Part shown: positions 31,599 through 31,629 of the stretch, piece by piece | How positions within the stretch are numbered: position 1 is the stretch's first letter | Layout: the number at the start of each line of letters is the position of its first letter | Assembly: GCA_002423285.1 (NCBI GenBank) | Contig: DIVF01000009.1 | Span: 1-31,629 of the forward strand | From: Micavibrio sp. UBA6139 | GTDB lineage: Bacteria > Pseudomonadota > Alphaproteobacteria > Micavibrionales > Micavibrionaceae | DNA length: 31,629 nucleotides | Direction of reading: 5' to 3' | Made by a program: the position numbers and the translations under genes | The notes under the pieces: generated by a model | Seen by the model: the letters and a program-made list of their open reading frames with translations, nothing else | Told to the model about the DNA's origin: nothing | Databases searched by the model: none

Positions 31599-31629
31599 TT
31601 TCATTTAATAATAGACCTGTTGCAAAAGT

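Overview
The window reads as chromosomal DNA of a Gram-negative bacterium, most likely an alphaproteobacterium. The evidence is moderately GC-rich coding sequence, tRNA genes with encoded CCA, an E. coli-type Gpt, a lipoprotein PQQ-type sugar dehydrogenase, DUF1223 and GumN/TraB-like exported proteins and a BacNav-type channel. A Micavibrio-like lineage is only a hunch. No insertion sequence, integrase, phage gene, CRISPR array or rRNA gene was seen. No gene-free stretch exceeds 300 bases.

Layout. 1-341 (-) is the 5' part of tuf (EF-Tu) with a clear promoter. 518-1402 (-) is an EamA-type transporter, divergent from a P1B-4 heavy-metal ATPase (1615-3540). tRNA-Gly(TCC) lies at 3633-3706 (-). 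An unassigned protein with an RTX-associated motif (3827-4630) and a prolyl oligopeptidase (4776-6920) follow. From 11752 down to 6998 (-) runs a probable five-gene operon: lipoprotein aldose dehydrogenase, CDF metal exporter, glucokinase, CE4 polysaccharide deacetylase and a SAM-hydrolase-like protein, the last three junctions overlapping. tRNA-Tyr(GTA) lies at 11895-11980 (-).

12038-17694 (+) carries an RlmB-type rRNA methyltransferase with a long basic tail, a secreted GumN/TraB-like protein and polA. 19407-17745 (-) is a DUF1223 protein followed by a voltage-gated cation channel. 19528-20788 (+) is gpt plus an alpha/beta-hydrolase-fold protein without the nucleophilic serine. The last third is translation machinery with unusual company: rpmI-rplT, two tandem HExxH paralogues, a convergent EreA/ChaN-like secreted protein, pheS, a GNAT acetyltransferase, a third HExxH protein, pheT and an unknown gene.

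The most novel-looking material is the set of three membrane-anchored or soluble HExxHC...ExxAD putative metalloproteases interleaved with the normally compact rpmI-rplT-pheS-pheT cluster. Next come the channel with a TLEGWS selectivity filter and a perfect palindrome repeated after separate genes. All functional statements are from reading translations by eye; no database search was run.
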